Source of the DNA: OLB9 sp041392785
Lineage (GTDB): Bacteria > Bacteroidota > Bacteroidia > Chitinophagales > Saprospiraceae
Assembly: GCA_041392785.1 (NCBI GenBank)
Contig: JAWKLK010000001.1
Coordinates: 248,001 to 312,000 of the forward strand
DNA length: 64,000 nucleotides
Direction: 5' to 3'
Shown: positions 8,910 through 17,029 of the stretch, in pieces
Numbering within the stretch: position 1 is the stretch's first letter
How the letters are laid out: every line of letters begins with the position of its first letter
Program-made: the position numbers and the translations under genes
The notes under the pieces: generated by a model
The model's database searches: none
The model's input: only the letters and a program-made list of their open reading frames with translations
Told to the model about the DNA's origin: nothing

Positions 8910-11123
8910 ATGTTTTTTTCAAGGAGACTAAGCATTTTGGTCGTTTTAGGATTTTTAAGTAGTGTTTCATTTTCCCAAACTCGCCAATGCGATAGTGATG
9001 CGTATTTGGAGCAAGAGATAAGCACAAATCCAAGAAGGTTGGAAATCTTAAAGGAAATAGAGTTACATACTCAGGATTTTGTCCATTTGAATGCTTCATC
9101 TAGATCAACTAATATTGTCACTATACCCGTTGTAGTGCATGTAGTGTATAAAAATGACAATGAAAATATCTCAAAAGAAAGAATTTTATCGCAGATTGAT
9201 GCGTTGAATGCAGATTTCAGAAGATTAAACTCAAATAAGACAAATACCTGGACACAAGCAGCAGATACACAGATAGAGTTTTGCCTGGCTATACAAGATC
9301 CATATGGGATGAGTACTGATGGTATAACACGCACAAAAACAACAGTCTCGAGCTTCAACTCAGCATCCGATGGAGTAAAGTATAGTTATAGTGGTGGGAA
9401 AGATGCTTGGCCTAGAGATGCTTACTTGAATATTTGGGTTTGTGATGTAAGTGGATCTATTCTTGGCTATGCTCAGTTACCGGGTGGCACACCTGAGAAA
9501 GATGGCATTGTCATAGATTATGCTAGTTTTGGTACTACTGATGATGTATTACCACCTTTTAATTTAGGGCGTACTACGACACATGAAGTAGGTCACTGGT
9601 TAAACCTAAGACACATTTGGGGCGCATCGGATTGTAGTACAGATGATTATGTAGATGATACTCCAAAAGCTAATAGGCCACATTATAATTGTGAATATGG
9701 GGCTTCTTCCTGTGGGGCAAAAAACATGATCGAAAATTATATGGATTATTCAGATGATGCGTGCATGAGCTTATTTACCGCTGGTCAAAAAAGTAGAATG
9801 CAGGCATTATTTGCTGTCAATGGATTCAGATATCCTATATTATCATCAAAAGGTTGTATTCAACCCGATGGTACAGTTCAGAGTTCTTGCCAGGATTTCA
9901 AGGTAGAACTTACATTTGATAATTATCCTACAGAGACTAGTTGGTCGCTGATCAATGCCGCTGGAAATATCATATTTGCAAGTCCAAAATATACGACTTC
10001 CATCAAAGGAAAAACTGAGACCACTACCCGATGTCTGGATGCAGGATGCTATACATTTAATATCTATGATACCTATAAGGATGGTATTTGCTGCAAATAT
10101 GGACAAGGAAAGGTAAGATTAATAAACGGAGATTCCATAATTTTTGAAGGTGGTAGTTTTGGTGCAGGTACTTCATTTAATTTTTGTATAGAGTCTCCTC
10201 AAGAAGTGGATGCAACTTGTGAAGATCATATCATGAACGGTTCTGAGACAGGTATAGACTGTGGCGGTACACATTGTCCAGCATGTCCTACTTGTAGTGA
10301 TAATATTCAGAATGGTACTGAGACAGGTGTAGATTGTGGTGGAAGTGCTTGTGACCCATGTGAGACCGAAACTGATGACAACGAATCTGTAACTATTCCC
10401 GGTGCTTACTTTGAGTCAGGATGGGATCAGTGGACAGGTGGATACGATACAAAAAGATACCAAGGAAATTTTGCTTTTGAAGGTGATTATGCTTTACAGA
10501 TCCAAGATAATTCAGGTCTAGGTTCTACGATTACATCACCGATTTATGATTTACATGGATTTAGTAGTGTAGGTATTTCCTTTGCATTTTATCCCAATAG
10601 TTTGGAAAGTGGAGAGTCATTTGCACTCCTTTATTTCGATGGAACTCAATGGCATACTGTAAAAACTTACAAAAGTGGTCAAGATTTTCATAATGGAACT
10701 TTCTATGAAGCCACTTTGATCTTGACTGGTGCAGAATACACCTTTGCTACCAACTCGAAATTTGCTTTTGAGTGTATAGCTAGTACAAACGCCGATCAAG
10801 TATATATTGACAAAATTGAAATAACTGGCAATCCAACAACAGCTGAAAATAGAATAACCACCAATGGATACTACATAGGTGAAGTTCCAGATATTGAAAT
10901 CCAATTATTTCCTAATCCGGCACAGGATCATTGTATCATTCAATGCGCCGAAGAGATTGAAAACATTCATATTTACAATGCTACAGGTCAGGAAGTTATC
11001 CGATATGAAAATATCTTTTCCGATAAACAAAATGTCATTACTGCAAATTTTGATCCAGGTATTTTTGTTGTCTTCATCGAGATAGACGGAAAAATGTATC
11101 ATAAAAAATTGATCATTCAATAG
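8910..11123 (+). CDS. Secreted M43-type (pappalysin/cytophagalysin-like) metalloprotease with T9SS sorting domain
   Basis: 737 residues. A Sec signal peptide (about 1-22) is followed by a metalloprotease domain with the zinc motif HEVGHWLNLRH (His225, Glu226, His229, His235) and the Met-turn ENYMDYSDD (Met278). After about residue 315 come a beta-rich domain, then two consecutive Cys-rich repeats of the form NGxETGxDCGGxxCxxC (about 445-490), a jelly-roll-like domain, and a C-terminal T9SS type A domain beginning LFPNPAQDH. The protein should be exported by Sec, moved across the outer membrane by T9SS and cleaved at the C-terminus. Substrate unknown. Single-gene unit ending in a strong terminator. 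Confidence 0.88.
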   Translation: MFFSRRLSILVVLGFLSSVSFSQTRQCDSDAYLEQEISTNPRRLEILKEIELHTQDFVHLNASSRSTNIVTIPVVVHVVYKNDNENISKERILSQIDALNADFRRLNSNKTNTWTQAADTQIEFCLAIQDPYGMSTDGITRTKTTVSSFNSASDGVKYSYSGGKDAWPRDAYLNIWVCDVSGSILGYAQLPGGTPEKDGIVIDYASFGTTDDVLPPFNLGRTTTHEVGHWLNLRHIWGASDCSTDDYVDDTPKANRPHYNCEYGASSCGAKNMIENYMDYSDDACMSLFTAGQKSRMQALFAVNGFRYPILSSKGCIQPDGTVQSSCQDFKVELTFDNYPTETSWSLINAAGNIIFASPKYTTSIKGKTETTTRCLDAGCYTFNIYDTYKDGICCKYGQGKVRLINGDSIIFEGGSFGAGTSFNFCIESPQEVDATCEDHIMNGSETGIDCGGTHCPACPTCSDNIQNGTETGVDCGGSACDPCETETDDNESVTIPGAYFESGWDQWTGGYDTKRYQGNFAFEGDYALQIQDNSGLGSTITSPIYDLHGFSSVGISFAFYPNSLESGESFALLYFDGTQWHTVKTYKSGQDFHNGTFYEATLILTGAEYTFATNSKFAFECIASTNADQVYIDKIEITGNPTTAENRITTNGYYIGEVPDIEIQLFPNPAQDHCIIQCAEEIENIHIYNATGQEVIRYENIFSDKQNVITANFDPGIFVVFIEIDGKMYHKKLIIQ

Positions 11124-11148
11124 TTTTATAGTTTTAATAAAAAAAATT

Positions 11149-11180
11149 GAAGGCATCTCGGGTTACGAGATGCCTTCTCT
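11149..11180. terminator. Bidirectional terminator between the M43 protease and Crp/Fnr genes
   Basis: A perfect 12-bp stem, GAAGGCATCTCG (11149-11160) / CGAGATGCCTTC (11166-11177), with a 5-nt loop. On the minus strand it is followed by AATTTTTTTTATT, a good U-tract for the Crp/Fnr gene; on the plus strand the T-rich tail is weaker. Confidence 0.85.
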
Positions 11181-11273
11181 TTGTTCATAGTCACAGTGCT
11201 AACCCCAATAATTAAAATTAACCAATTCTAACAAAATAATAATCACAATTTAATTTTAAAAAATATTGCTCAT

Positions 11274-11981
11274 TTAAACAGCAATACTATAATCAAGCAA
11301 CCTATCTAGATTTCTTACAAGGATTTTACTGCTTTTTCTAGAGCCATAATGAATGAAATTAGCGCGCTTCAGATCATTCAATATTCTTGCAACTGTCTGT
11401 CTGCTTGTATCAGTCAACAATGCAATATCTTTATGAGACATTCCATGATCAATCAAACATTCATCAATGCCTATTTTTATTCCTCTTCTTAATGCAGATC
11501 TATAAATAAAATCTACTATCCTCTCTTTTGCCTTCTTAAATACAAAATTGTGTAATCTTTCTTCTAGATGTTGTAATCTGAAGACGATCACCCCCATTAT
11601 ATCAGATGCAAATTTTGGATTCCTTTCTATCAATAGGCGGAAAGTAGCCACTGGAATGCAAATGACCCTGCTATCAGTCATCGCTTCCGCAAATTCCAAA
11701 TGTTGATGATGGGAAGAAAAAATGTTTTCGCCAAATATTTCACCTTCATAACTTATGTCTTTTGTCAAGGTACGACCACAATTAGCAATCATACCAAGTT
11801 TTACACTGCCTTTTTCTACTACATACACATGTGTATGACTTTGTCCAACATTGTATATGGATTGGCCTTTTAATATTTTTTTAAAACAACTTTCCGTTGC
11901 TAAAGTCTCCAACTCACTAGGTATAAGAGATTTCAAAAGTTTAATCTCTCTTAAGCTTAAAATAATAGGTGAGATGTTCAT
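11274..11981 (-). CDS. Crp/Fnr family transcriptional regulator
   Basis: 235 residues. The N-terminal cyclic-nucleotide-binding-type beta-roll (about 20-135) includes GQSIYNVGQSHTHVYVVEKG and GEIFGENIFSS. A long dimerisation helix follows, then a winged helix-turn-helix of the HTH_Crp type with MSHKDIALLTDTSRQTVARI (about 179-198). The Fnr-type N-terminal cysteines for an iron-sulfur cluster are absent, and the phosphate-binding Arg-Ser pair of cAMP-binding CRP is not evident, so the effector is unknown. It is convergent with the protease gene and separated from it by a terminator. Confidence 0.88.
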   Translation of the reverse strand: MNISPIILSLREIKLLKSLIPSELETLATESCFKKILKGQSIYNVGQSHTHVYVVEKGSVKLGMIANCGRTLTKDISYEGEIFGENIFSSHHQHLEFAEAMTDSRVICIPVATFRLLIERNPKFASDIMGVIVFRLQHLEERLHNFVFKKAKERIVDFIYRSALRRGIKIGIDECLIDHGMSHKDIALLTDTSRQTVARILNDLKRANFIHYGSRKSSKILVRNLDRLLDYSIAV

Positions 11982-12508
11982 GATATCTTTTTTATATAAT
12001 ATGATTGAATCTTAAAAAACCCCTATACAAATGTGAATAAAAATTTAAATAATTTTTTCATTAATAATTAATACATTGATTATGAGCTAAATAAACTTAT
12101 TATTTTCTTATTTGGTTTTATGGCTTTAATTACATGAGAGTGTTAAAATGCAATATTCATGCAGAGCCTGCTGAAAAAGTCAGAATCATTCAATTTAAAG
12201 ACAGCTAATGGACCAGAATATCGTTCAAAATACAAGCGATAGTAAATGAAGAATCAAAAGTGCGTCTATCGTCTTTGTAGAATATTAAAATTTTAAGTAA
12301 TGATAATCAAGGCGATGACACCAAATAAAAACTAGGTTTTTGTATTTATTTCATCAGCTAGATAGATCGATGGAGTAATCCTGAGTTTTATCCATATTAT
12401 TTTCATTTTGGTCTACATTTCGCCCCGTGTCTCGAACGGCAATGGATTTATTGACATCTATTATTTCATTGAGATCATTGACTATGTCAAAGTTATATCT
12501 CAAGCTAT
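11982..12508. other. 527-bp intergenic region with a dispersed repeat
   Basis: AT-rich, no intact gene. It contains one member of a 155-bp inverted-repeat pair (12163-12317), a small hairpin AAAAAC-TAG-GTTTTT at 12327-12341, and on the minus strand a stop-free stretch (12354 to about 12530) in a frame shifted relative to the neighbouring barrel gene. Confidence 0.6.
12163..12317 (+). repeat. Dispersed 155-bp repeat, copy A
   Basis: Begins AGAGCCTGCTGAAAAAGTC and ends in AATCAAGGCGATGA. It matches, in opposite orientation, 50694-50848: the first 42 nt are identical and most of the rest can be aligned without gaps, including CAAGCGATAG and AAAAGTGCGTCTATCG. The first 18 nt look like the terminal repeat of an insertion sequence, but no transposase is near. 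Read in one frame, copy B gives 43 sense codons (EPAEKVRIIQFKDS...) and copy A has an in-frame stop, so this could be a decayed coding fragment or a MITE-like element. Confidence 0.7.
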
Positions 12509-13081
12509 TTAAAAATGTATACCCGCCATAAAAGTGATACTGTTCCCCTTTGTATTTGATTGTTCATAAAATGTATTCAACAATCCATATTGATATTCTA
12601 TATCCACGTCAATAAATCCTATAGTCACACCTAGGCCAGTGGTCGCACCGAAAAAGGCTTCATTGACATCTGAATAGCCCATAATACGCAATCCGCCATC
12701 TGGATAGGATACATTCATATTTATTGAACCAAGTAGCTTAGAGCGTATGGCGAGATTATTTGAAAAATGAATAAGATCAAAACCTAGACCAAATCGACCC
12801 ATAATAATTTTCCAATCACCACCTGTAAGTTTGAATGATTCTGTGGCAGCAAACTGCAAATTATGAAATTGACCGCCTACAAGAAAATACATAGATCCAT
12901 CCAACAATCTAGCATCAGCACCAATCATATATCCGCTGTGCGCTTTGCCAGAAGGTGTCACATTCTGATCTTTAACCCATGCAGATGTGACACCAGCTTG
13001 GATCACCAGTCCAGGTGCCTGACCATTTACGTTCAAACAAAGTGTCATCCATATTAAGATCGACCAAACGATATATTTCAT
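12509..13081 (-). CDS. Small outer-membrane beta-barrel protein
   Basis: 190 residues. A Sec signal peptide (about 1-20, ending NVNG before QAPG) is followed by alternating amphipathic strands (LVIQAGVTSAWV, MYFLVGGQFHNLQF, IIMGRFGLGFDLI, FFGATTGLGVTIGF, DVDIEYQYGLLNTF). It ends in SITFMAGIHF with a C-terminal Phe, as expected for a barrel inserted by the BAM complex. No family is recognised beyond porin-like barrels. It lies 22 nt downstream of the purF-type gene and may be co-transcribed. A stop-free stretch continues past the stop codon in another frame (see findings). Confidence 0.72.
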   Translation of the reverse strand: MKYIVWSILIWMTLCLNVNGQAPGLVIQAGVTSAWVKDQNVTPSGKAHSGYMIGADARLLDGSMYFLVGGQFHNLQFAATESFKLTGGDWKIIMGRFGLGFDLIHFSNNLAIRSKLLGSINMNVSYPDGGLRIMGYSDVNEAFFGATTGLGVTIGFIDVDIEYQYGLLNTFYEQSNTKGNSITFMAGIHF

Positions 13082-13103
13082 ACTATATGTTTACTTAAAA
13101 CTA

Positions 13104-15002
13104 TTAATAAGCGCGTGCATTCGTTTTCTGCATGTAGTTTATAAAAGAACGGTTGGCTACTCTATTACCACCCGGAGTAGGATAATCACCTGAAAAATAC
13201 CAATCCCCTAAATGTCCCGGACAAGCTAGGTGCAGATTTTCAATAGTTTGATAAATTACCTTTACTTCAGGCAAAATACTATTAGGCGTCACAAGTTCAG
13301 AAATTTTTTCTGACAGTTCATCATCTGTAAAATGATCATACAGTGCTTTCAATTGATTTGACATGGCTCCCATTTGGAGATTTTCTTGGTCCAAACATTT
13401 TTGATAAACCTCATCCAATACATACATTTTATCTCTTTCTTCTAGTAACTCTACAGCTGCCCTAAAAGCCACAAATTCTTTCATTTTACTCATATCGATT
13501 CCATAACAGTCAGGATATCGGATTTGAGGAGCTGATGAAACAATAATGATGCGTCGTGGCTTCAGCGTAGATAAAATATAGATGATACTTTCCTTCAATG
13601 TAGTTCCTCTTACAATCGAATCATCCATCAAAACCAAGGTATCGACTTGATTTTGGACTATTCCATAGGTGACATCATAGACATGTGACACAAGTTGCTG
13701 GCGCGCATTATCCTCTGCAATAAATGTCCGAAGTTTTTCGTCTTTCACAGCCAGTTTTTCAACTCGAATTTTCCTAGAAAGTATCTTTTCTAGTGCTTCA
13801 TCGGTCAAAGCATTATCATTTTTTAAAGCATAAATTTGTGCTTTTTTGCGGTCATTAAGAATATCTTCCAAACCTTTTACTAACCCATAAAATGCTACTT
13901 CTGCCGTATTAGGAATAAATGAGAATATAGCATTATCTATATCGAAATCAATGGCTTCCATAATTCTTGGAGCCAATAATTCTCCTAATTTCTTCCGTTC
14001 AAAATAAATATCTCTGTCTGTTCCTCTACTGAAGTAAATACGTTCAAAACTGCATTTCTTTTCTTCAACCGGATCTAGTACAAGACTCTCAGAAATCGTC
14101 CCATCCTTTTTTATTATCAATGCATGTCCAGGCTTCAACTCGTGTACTTGAAAATATCTAATCTGCATAACCGTTTGGATAGCCGGCCTTTCTGAAGCGA
14201 CTACAACGAACTCATCATCGTGATAGTAAAATGCAGGCCTGATACCAGCAGGATCTCTCAATACAAAAGCATCACCATGGCCTATCATACCAGCCATAAC
14301 ATAACCACCATCAAACTTTCTGGTAGCTCGCTGCAATAATCTCTGAATATTGAGGTGTTTGATTATCTCTTGATTTACGTCAATATTATCGTAACCTTCA
14401 GATTTATAAAAACTAAATAATTTTTGAACTTCATCATCTAAAAAATGTCCAATCTTCTCAAGAACAGTAACAGTATCCGTTTTCTTTGTAGGATATTGGC
14501 CAAGTTGGAGTAATTCTTGAAACAATTCCTCTACATTAGTCAAATTAAAATTACCGGCTAAAACCAAATTTCTAGTAATCCAATTATTTTTTCTAATGAA
14601 TGGATGGACAGAATCAATAGAATTGCTTCCATGAGTTCCATATCTTAAATGACCTAAAAGTAACTCTCCGGCAAAAGGAATATTTGATTTCAACCATTCC
14701 ACACTTTCTAATTTCTCTGTAGGTAAGTCTTGAAAATGTGAAAAAACATTTTGGAATAAATCCTTCAAATACTGAGGTGAATTAGATCTATACCTATCTA
14801 TATATGGTTTGCCAGGATGAGCATCTAGCTTAATTGTGGCAAGTCCGGCACCATCTTGGCCTCTATTGCGCTGCTTTTGTAAAAGAAGCTGCATCTTATT
14901 TAGACCCACCAACGCTGAACCATATTTTTGTTGATAATAATCCAGTGGTTTTAGCAATCTTATGAGCGCAAATCCGCACTCATGTTGAATGATGTCACTC
15001 AT
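13104..15002 (-). CDS. purF: Amidophosphoribosyltransferase (PurF-type class II glutamine amidotransferase)
   Basis: 633 residues from the ATG at 15002 (MSDIIQHECG); an in-frame TTG at 15032 lies inside the promoter and is rejected. The N-terminal Ntn-hydrolase domain has its nucleophile Cys at position 9, so an 8-residue leader must be removed. It also shows RNRGQDGAGLATI and HLRYGTHGSNS. The C-terminal phosphoribosyltransferase domain has the PRPP loop LVLMDDSIVRGTTLKES. First step of purine synthesis: PRPP plus glutamine gives phosphoribosylamine. It is about 130 residues longer than E. coli PurF, matching a Bacteroidota subgroup, so a paralogous amidotransferase role is possible. Confidence 0.85.
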   Translation of the reverse strand: MSDIIQHECGFALIRLLKPLDYYQQKYGSALVGLNKMQLLLQKQRNRGQDGAGLATIKLDAHPGKPYIDRYRSNSPQYLKDLFQNVFSHFQDLPTEKLESVEWLKSNIPFAGELLLGHLRYGTHGSNSIDSVHPFIRKNNWITRNLVLAGNFNLTNVEELFQELLQLGQYPTKKTDTVTVLEKIGHFLDDEVQKLFSFYKSEGYDNIDVNQEIIKHLNIQRLLQRATRKFDGGYVMAGMIGHGDAFVLRDPAGIRPAFYYHDDEFVVVASERPAIQTVMQIRYFQVHELKPGHALIIKKDGTISESLVLDPVEEKKCSFERIYFSRGTDRDIYFERKKLGELLAPRIMEAIDFDIDNAIFSFIPNTAEVAFYGLVKGLEDILNDRKKAQIYALKNDNALTDEALEKILSRKIRVEKLAVKDEKLRTFIAEDNARQQLVSHVYDVTYGIVQNQVDTLVLMDDSIVRGTTLKESIIYILSTLKPRRIIIVSSAPQIRYPDCYGIDMSKMKEFVAFRAAVELLEERDKMYVLDEVYQKCLDQENLQMGAMSNQLKALYDHFTDDELSEKISELVTPNSILPEVKVIYQTIENLHLACPGHLGDWYFSGDYPTPGGNRVANRSFINYMQKTNARAY

Positions 15003-15029
15003 GTATGGTTCTATTGTTTCCCAATGCCA

Positions 15030-15037
15030 CAAAGGTA
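15030..15037 (-). promoter_or_regulatory. -7 promoter element of purF
   Basis: The minus strand reads TACCTTTG (TAnnTTTG), 27 nt before the ATG at 15002. This fixes the start, since the upstream TTG codon would overlap the element. Confidence 0.65.
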
Positions 15038-15267
15038 AGGGATTTATTGGGTTTTATTCCAAATTTTTGAAAGTAGAAAAATTATGTTAGATGGATGTCT
15101 CAATAATAATGAAAAGTTAATAATGATTATTTCTCGAAAGAAATGTAGTTATCAATTATTGCGAACTGATCAAATGATCGAGCATAAAAATTTATTTTTT
15201 GGTTCTGAGTCACTAAACAGATTTATTAAAATTTTGGAAATTAGACATGAAAAATCATAAAAGTATG

Positions 15268-15275
15268 TACCTTTG
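15268..15275 (+). promoter_or_regulatory. -7 promoter element of the SRP RNA gene
   Basis: TACCTTTG (TAnnTTTG) ends 4 nt before the G at 15280 that begins the terminal helix of the SRP RNA, the spacing expected for transcription start. TTAGACA at 15241-15247 may be a weak -33 element. Confidence 0.7.
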
Positions 15276-15279
15276 CATT

Positions 15280-15370
15280 GTGAGAGGCATACGGCCAGCT
15301 CCTTCTGAACTCCCTCAGGGTAGAAATACAGCAAGGGTAGGAAGTTGAGCGGCTCGGTGTGCTCTCTCAC
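15280..15370 (+). ncRNA. ffs: Signal recognition particle RNA (small bacterial 4.5S type)
   Basis: The core of SRP domain IV is visible: CCCU (15312-15315) pairs with AGGG (15334-15337) around the asymmetric loop CAGG (15316-15319) / AGCA (15330-15333). The inner helix GUA/UAC is capped by a GAAA tetraloop (15323-15326). This is where the Ffh M domain binds. The terminal helix closes GUGAGAG (15280-15286) with CUCUCAC (15364-15370). Length is about 91 nt, the small type without an Alu domain. A TAnnTTTG promoter directly precedes it. It scaffolds Ffh-FtsY targeting of nascent membrane proteins. Confidence 0.85.
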
Positions 15371-15415
15371 TTTCCTCTCTAATTTCAGAATAATAACCTT
15401 CATTTACAATATACC

Positions 15416-16075
15416 ATGAAATTTTTCATCGATACAGCAAATATTGAACAAATAAAAGAAGCCAGGGATTTAGGTATTTTGGATGGTGTAACAACCAACC
15501 CTTCGCTTATGGCCAAAGAAGGCATCACTGGTGAAAAAAACATCCTGAAACATTATAAAAATATCTGTAAGGAAGTAGAAGGCCTAGATGTCAGTGCTGA
15601 AGTCATAGCAACTGATTTTTCAGGTATGGTTAAAGAAGGTAAGGTATTATCCGATTTAGCTGAAAACATTGTAGTCAAAGTACCCATGACGAAGGATGGC
15701 GTGAAAGCCATCACTTATTTCACGGAGCATGATATTCTCACCAACTGTACCCTAGTATTTTCAGCAGGTCAGGCTATATTAGCAGCAAAAGCAGGCGCAA
15801 CATATCTCTCTCCATTCGTAGGTAGAATAGATGATATTTCGTGGGATGGAATGAAACTGATAGAAGAAATCGTTTCAATTTATTCCATTCAAGGATATTC
15901 CACAGAAATATTGGCAGCATCCATTAGAAATCCCCTACACATTATACAAGCTGCCAAATCTGGAGCTGATGTTATCACGGCACCATTATCTTCTATTTTA
16001 GCACTATTTAATCATCCATTGACCGACCTCGGCCTTGCCAAATTTTTGGAAGATCACAATAATGCAATAAAATAA
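15416..16075 (+). CDS. fsa: Transaldolase-like fructose-6-phosphate aldolase
   Basis: 219 residues, the short TalC/FSA class of transaldolases. Motifs: MKFFIDTANIEQIKEA, GVTTNPSLMAKEG, and the Schiff-base Lys88 in NIVVKVPMTKDG; also YLSPFVGRIDD. It is a single TIM barrel, cytoplasmic. Short forms either cleave fructose 6-phosphate or act as transaldolase in the pentose phosphate pathway; the adjacent rpe gene (4 nt away) favours transaldolase. It heads a run of four closely packed genes. Confidence 0.9.
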   Translation: MKFFIDTANIEQIKEARDLGILDGVTTNPSLMAKEGITGEKNILKHYKNICKEVEGLDVSAEVIATDFSGMVKEGKVLSDLAENIVVKVPMTKDGVKAITYFTEHDILTNCTLVFSAGQAILAAKAGATYLSPFVGRIDDISWDGMKLIEEIVSIYSIQGYSTEILAASIRNPLHIIQAAKSGADVITAPLSSILALFNHPLTDLGLAKFLEDHNNAIK

Positions 16076-16079
16076 CGCC

Positions 16080-16751
16080 ATGTCTCATTTCGTAGCACCT
16101 TCGATTTTATCCGCTGATTTCGGAAATTTGGAATCTGATATTGCTATGATTAATGATTCCAAGGCCGATTGGATTCACGTAGACATAATGGATGGTCTTT
16201 TTGTCCCAAATATATCATTTGGCCCCGACATTCTTAATGTGATTAGGAAGCATACCAAACTGCCCCTTGATGTACATTTGATGATCACTGATCCTGATAG
16301 ATATCTCGACGTGTTTCATACGGCAGGCGCAGATCACATTACTGTCCATGTAGAAGCATGTAGTCACTTACATAGAACTATTCAAAAGATAAAATCTCTA
16401 GGATTAAAAGCTGGTGTAGCATTGAATCCTCACACACCTGTGCAAGCAATTGAGGACGTACTTGAAGATTTAGATATCATCATACTTATGAGTGTCAATC
16501 CCGGTTTTGGGGGCCAAACATTTATTTACAGGACAATCGATAAGATAGCACGATTGAAAACTATGATTATCGAAAGAAATGCAAATGCTTTAATAGAAAT
16601 TGATGGTGGCGTAGGCCTTCAAAATGCTGAGCGAATCCTTCAAGCAGGTGCAGATGTATTAGTTGCAGGCAATAGTGTTTTTAAATCAGAAAACCCATCA
16701 TTGGCTATATATTCATTAAAAAATCTTGGAATAAAGACATTGTATGCATGA
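16080..16751 (+). CDS. rpe: Ribulose-phosphate 3-epimerase
   Basis: 223 residues. TIM-barrel enzyme interconverting ribulose 5-phosphate and xylulose 5-phosphate. Signature motifs: APSILSADFGNLE, HVDIMDGLFVPNISFGPD (metal His and Asp), LMSVNPGFGGQTFI and LIEIDGGVG. Full length. It follows the transaldolase gene by 4 nt and overlaps the NifU gene by 8 nt, indicating one operon and coupled translation. Confidence 0.96.
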   Translation: MSHFVAPSILSADFGNLESDIAMINDSKADWIHVDIMDGLFVPNISFGPDILNVIRKHTKLPLDVHLMITDPDRYLDVFHTAGADHITVHVEACSHLHRTIQKIKSLGLKAGVALNPHTPVQAIEDVLEDLDIIILMSVNPGFGGQTFIYRTIDKIARLKTMIIERNANALIEIDGGVGLQNAERILQAGADVLVAGNSVFKSENPSLAIYSLKNLGIKTLYA

Positions 16752-17025
16752 TTTAACTGAACCGAGAACATCACTTTTCCAAGAGGTAGAGCAAGCCATT
16801 GAATCGATTAGACCTCATCTTATGGTAGATGGTGGTGATGTAGAAGTGGTAGAAATAACTGATGATCTTATCGTGAAAATAAAGTGGAAAGGCAACTGTG
16901 AACATTGCGCAATGTCATCCATGACTATGAAAGCTGGCATTGAACAATCCATAAAATCCCGTGTGCCAAATATTAAGGGTATAGAAGCAATCAATGGTTT
17001 TGAAATGACCAAACATACTGTTTAA
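16744..17025 (+). CDS. NifU-type iron-sulfur scaffold/carrier protein
   Basis: 93 residues, a stand-alone NifU C-terminal (Nfu) domain. It carries IESIRPHLMVDGGDVEVVE and the cluster-binding CxxC in GNCEHCAMSSMTMKAGIE. Such proteins hold and deliver Fe-S clusters in the cytoplasm. The start overlaps the end of rpe by 8 nt. pyrF follows 4 nt later. Confidence 0.9.
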   Translation: MHDLTEPRTSLFQEVEQAIESIRPHLMVDGGDVEVVEITDDLIVKIKWKGNCEHCAMSSMTMKAGIEQSIKSRVPNIKGIEAINGFEMTKHTV

Positions 17026-17029
17026 ATAC

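Noticed and set aside
15170..15403. 77-codon minus-strand frame upstream of the transaldolase gene
   Set aside because: It lies antisense over the SRP RNA and its promoter; the RNA structure explains the region.
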